Source of the DNA: Durusdinium trenchii
Taxonomy: Eukaryota > Sar > Dinophyceae > Suessiales > Symbiodiniaceae
Direction: 5' to 3'
Length of the DNA: 64,000 bases
Assembly: GCA_963970005.1 (NCBI GenBank)
Contig: CAXAMN010018557.1
Location: forward strand, 334,856 to 398,855
The notes under the pieces are model-generated. The model saw only the letters and a list, made by a program, of their open reading frames with translations. It ran no database searches and was not told the DNA's origin. The position numbers and the translations under genes were made by a program. This document shows, one piece after another, positions 62,973 to 64,000 of the stretch; within the stretch, counting starts at the first letter, position 1; the number at the start of each line of letters is the position of its first letter.

Positions 62973-63357
62973 GTTCCACCAGGCGAACTTGCTTGGCCTC
63001 TTGAGTTTGACTTCCTTAACCTCTTGCTCTGTGTCCTCTTTCTGAGTCCGAGGAGTTGAGACACAGCTGGTCTGGAAGGCCCTTTCTTAAAATTGAAAAT
63101 ACAGTAATAACAATAATATTGATAATAAAAACATGCTGTTGCTGGTTGTGAAAATCCACACTTCTGCTTAGCAACATTCACAGCTAGCTCGTACGCTCGC
63201 TCTCCTCTCTCTCTCGCTCTCTCTGCCTCCCTTTCGCCTTGGCTTTCCTTTACAATATGAAAAGATCCTTTGCCACACATGAAGCTTTTTGAGGTACCTG
63301 CCATGCCAGGCACTCCCAAAATGCTGCGGAAGATAGGGTCATCATCCACCACAGTGG

Positions 63358-63425
63358 CAGGACCTGGCGGATCAAGCCCGCGACTTAAATGGTTCTTGCA
63401 TCCAGTGTGGTAGCTCTACCCCGCA
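63358..63425 (-). other. tRNA-like remnant
   Basis: On the minus strand TTTAGTTGCGGGGTAGAGC resembles a D-arm/A-box and GTCGCGGGCTTGATCCGCC a T-arm/B-box with one base missing. The middle does not give a clear anticodon stem. Probably a tRNA pseudogene or SINE head, not a working tRNA. Confidence 0.3.
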
Positions 63426-63944
63426 ACTAAATTCCCATTAACATCAGTCAACTGAAAATGAGCTCAAGAAGTCGCAGAGGTCAAACATGCGCACAATGTC
63501 TGGGTCTTTTCTCTGCATCCATGAAACCATCATGCAAACGTTGGACACTGTAAATATATGGGCCATTTTGCAAGCATCCACGACAAATTGTTGCGGGGCA
63601 TTCCACCTGTTCTGCAAGTAACCCATATCAGTCACACGACCCTTTTCACACGGCTGGCACTGGTATTCGCCACAATTTGTTCCTTGGATGATCACAATTT
63701 ACAAGAACCCATCGAGAGAGTCTGATGCATGCCCTCCAACAGTCCTCCGTACAGCCCTAGTCGCTAGTCGAACTTGAAGGCTCTGCACGTAGGACCCCAC
63801 AGGTTCTTTTTGTCAGCGTGGAGGTGTCACTCCAACTATATGTGCATATAATCTACAGTATATGTAGAGAGGTCATAGGTGTAGAGGGTCTCCAACGAGA
63901 CTTCTTCAGACTTCGAAGGCATCTCCAACCGAGTCCGACATCGG

Positions 63945-64000
63945 ACGCGCAACGCGTCGCGATGCGTCGCGATGCGTCGCGATGCGTCGCGATGCGTCGC
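63945..64000 (+). repeat. 10-bp GC-rich satellite running off the window
   Basis: At least four exact units of GATGCGTCGC preceded by diverged ones (ACGCGTCGC). Each unit holds two CpGs. The array continues beyond the right edge, so its length is unknown. Confidence 0.95.

Overview
The window looks like nuclear DNA of a dinoflagellate, most likely a Symbiodiniaceae-type genome. The signs are: non-LTR retrotransposons whose first ORF carries a C5-cytosine methyltransferase (a combination reported from Symbiodinium); a 16-nt relic of the dinoflagellate spliced leader in front of an intronless, frameshifted gene; a GT-AG intron inside a Lys/Ala-rich dinoflagellate-style gene; and a very high load of dispersed minisatellites and MITE-like elements. 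I see no operons, Shine-Dalgarno sites, rRNA genes, CRISPR arrays or clearly intact host gene.

Layout. 1-4.1 kb: mostly non-coding, with two copies of a short MITE-like element and one CTAG-rich repeat module. 4.07-30.1 kb: what appears to have been one 21-bp minisatellite array, interrupted twice. The first interruption (4505-10796) is a 6.29-kb DNA-transposon-like unit with about 55-bp terminal inverted repeats and a leftward gene cluster. The second (about 11054-29040) is a head-to-tail pair of related LINE-like elements, A (about 10 kb) and B (about 8 kb, 5'-truncated and internally deleted). Each codes, in order, for a DNA methyltransferase, an unknown region, an RRM-like region, a coiled coil, an NPGP-containing linker, an APE-type endonuclease, a reverse transcriptase, a CCHC-like knuckle, RNase H and an unknown C-terminal domain. 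Both carry frameshifts. 31.4-32.0, 37.3-37.8, 38.9-40.4 and 58.6-59.1 kb: degenerate protein-coding remnants. The 38.9-40.4 kb one has a spliced-leader relic and is probably retroposed. 40.5-64 kb: largely non-coding, with CTAG modules, a 342-bp TA-flanked MITE, a 14-bp and a 42-bp tandem array, two tRNA-like (SINE-like) stretches, a 100-N gap inside poly-G, and a 10-bp GC-rich satellite running off the right end.

How the parts relate. In the retroelement the methyltransferase, coiled-coil and RRM-like parts would form an ORF1-type product, and the endonuclease/RT/RNase H the replication machinery. The methyltransferase could methylate the element's own DNA copies or the host chromatin. Element A retains recognisable methyltransferase motifs I to X (with one frameshift). 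Element B has lost motifs IX and X and has a frameshift in the catalytic motif IV, so B is dead as an autonomous element. The leftward genes of the 6.3-kb unit are not recognised; they may include its transposition machinery or be cargo. Frameshift calls assume that the assembly is correct.
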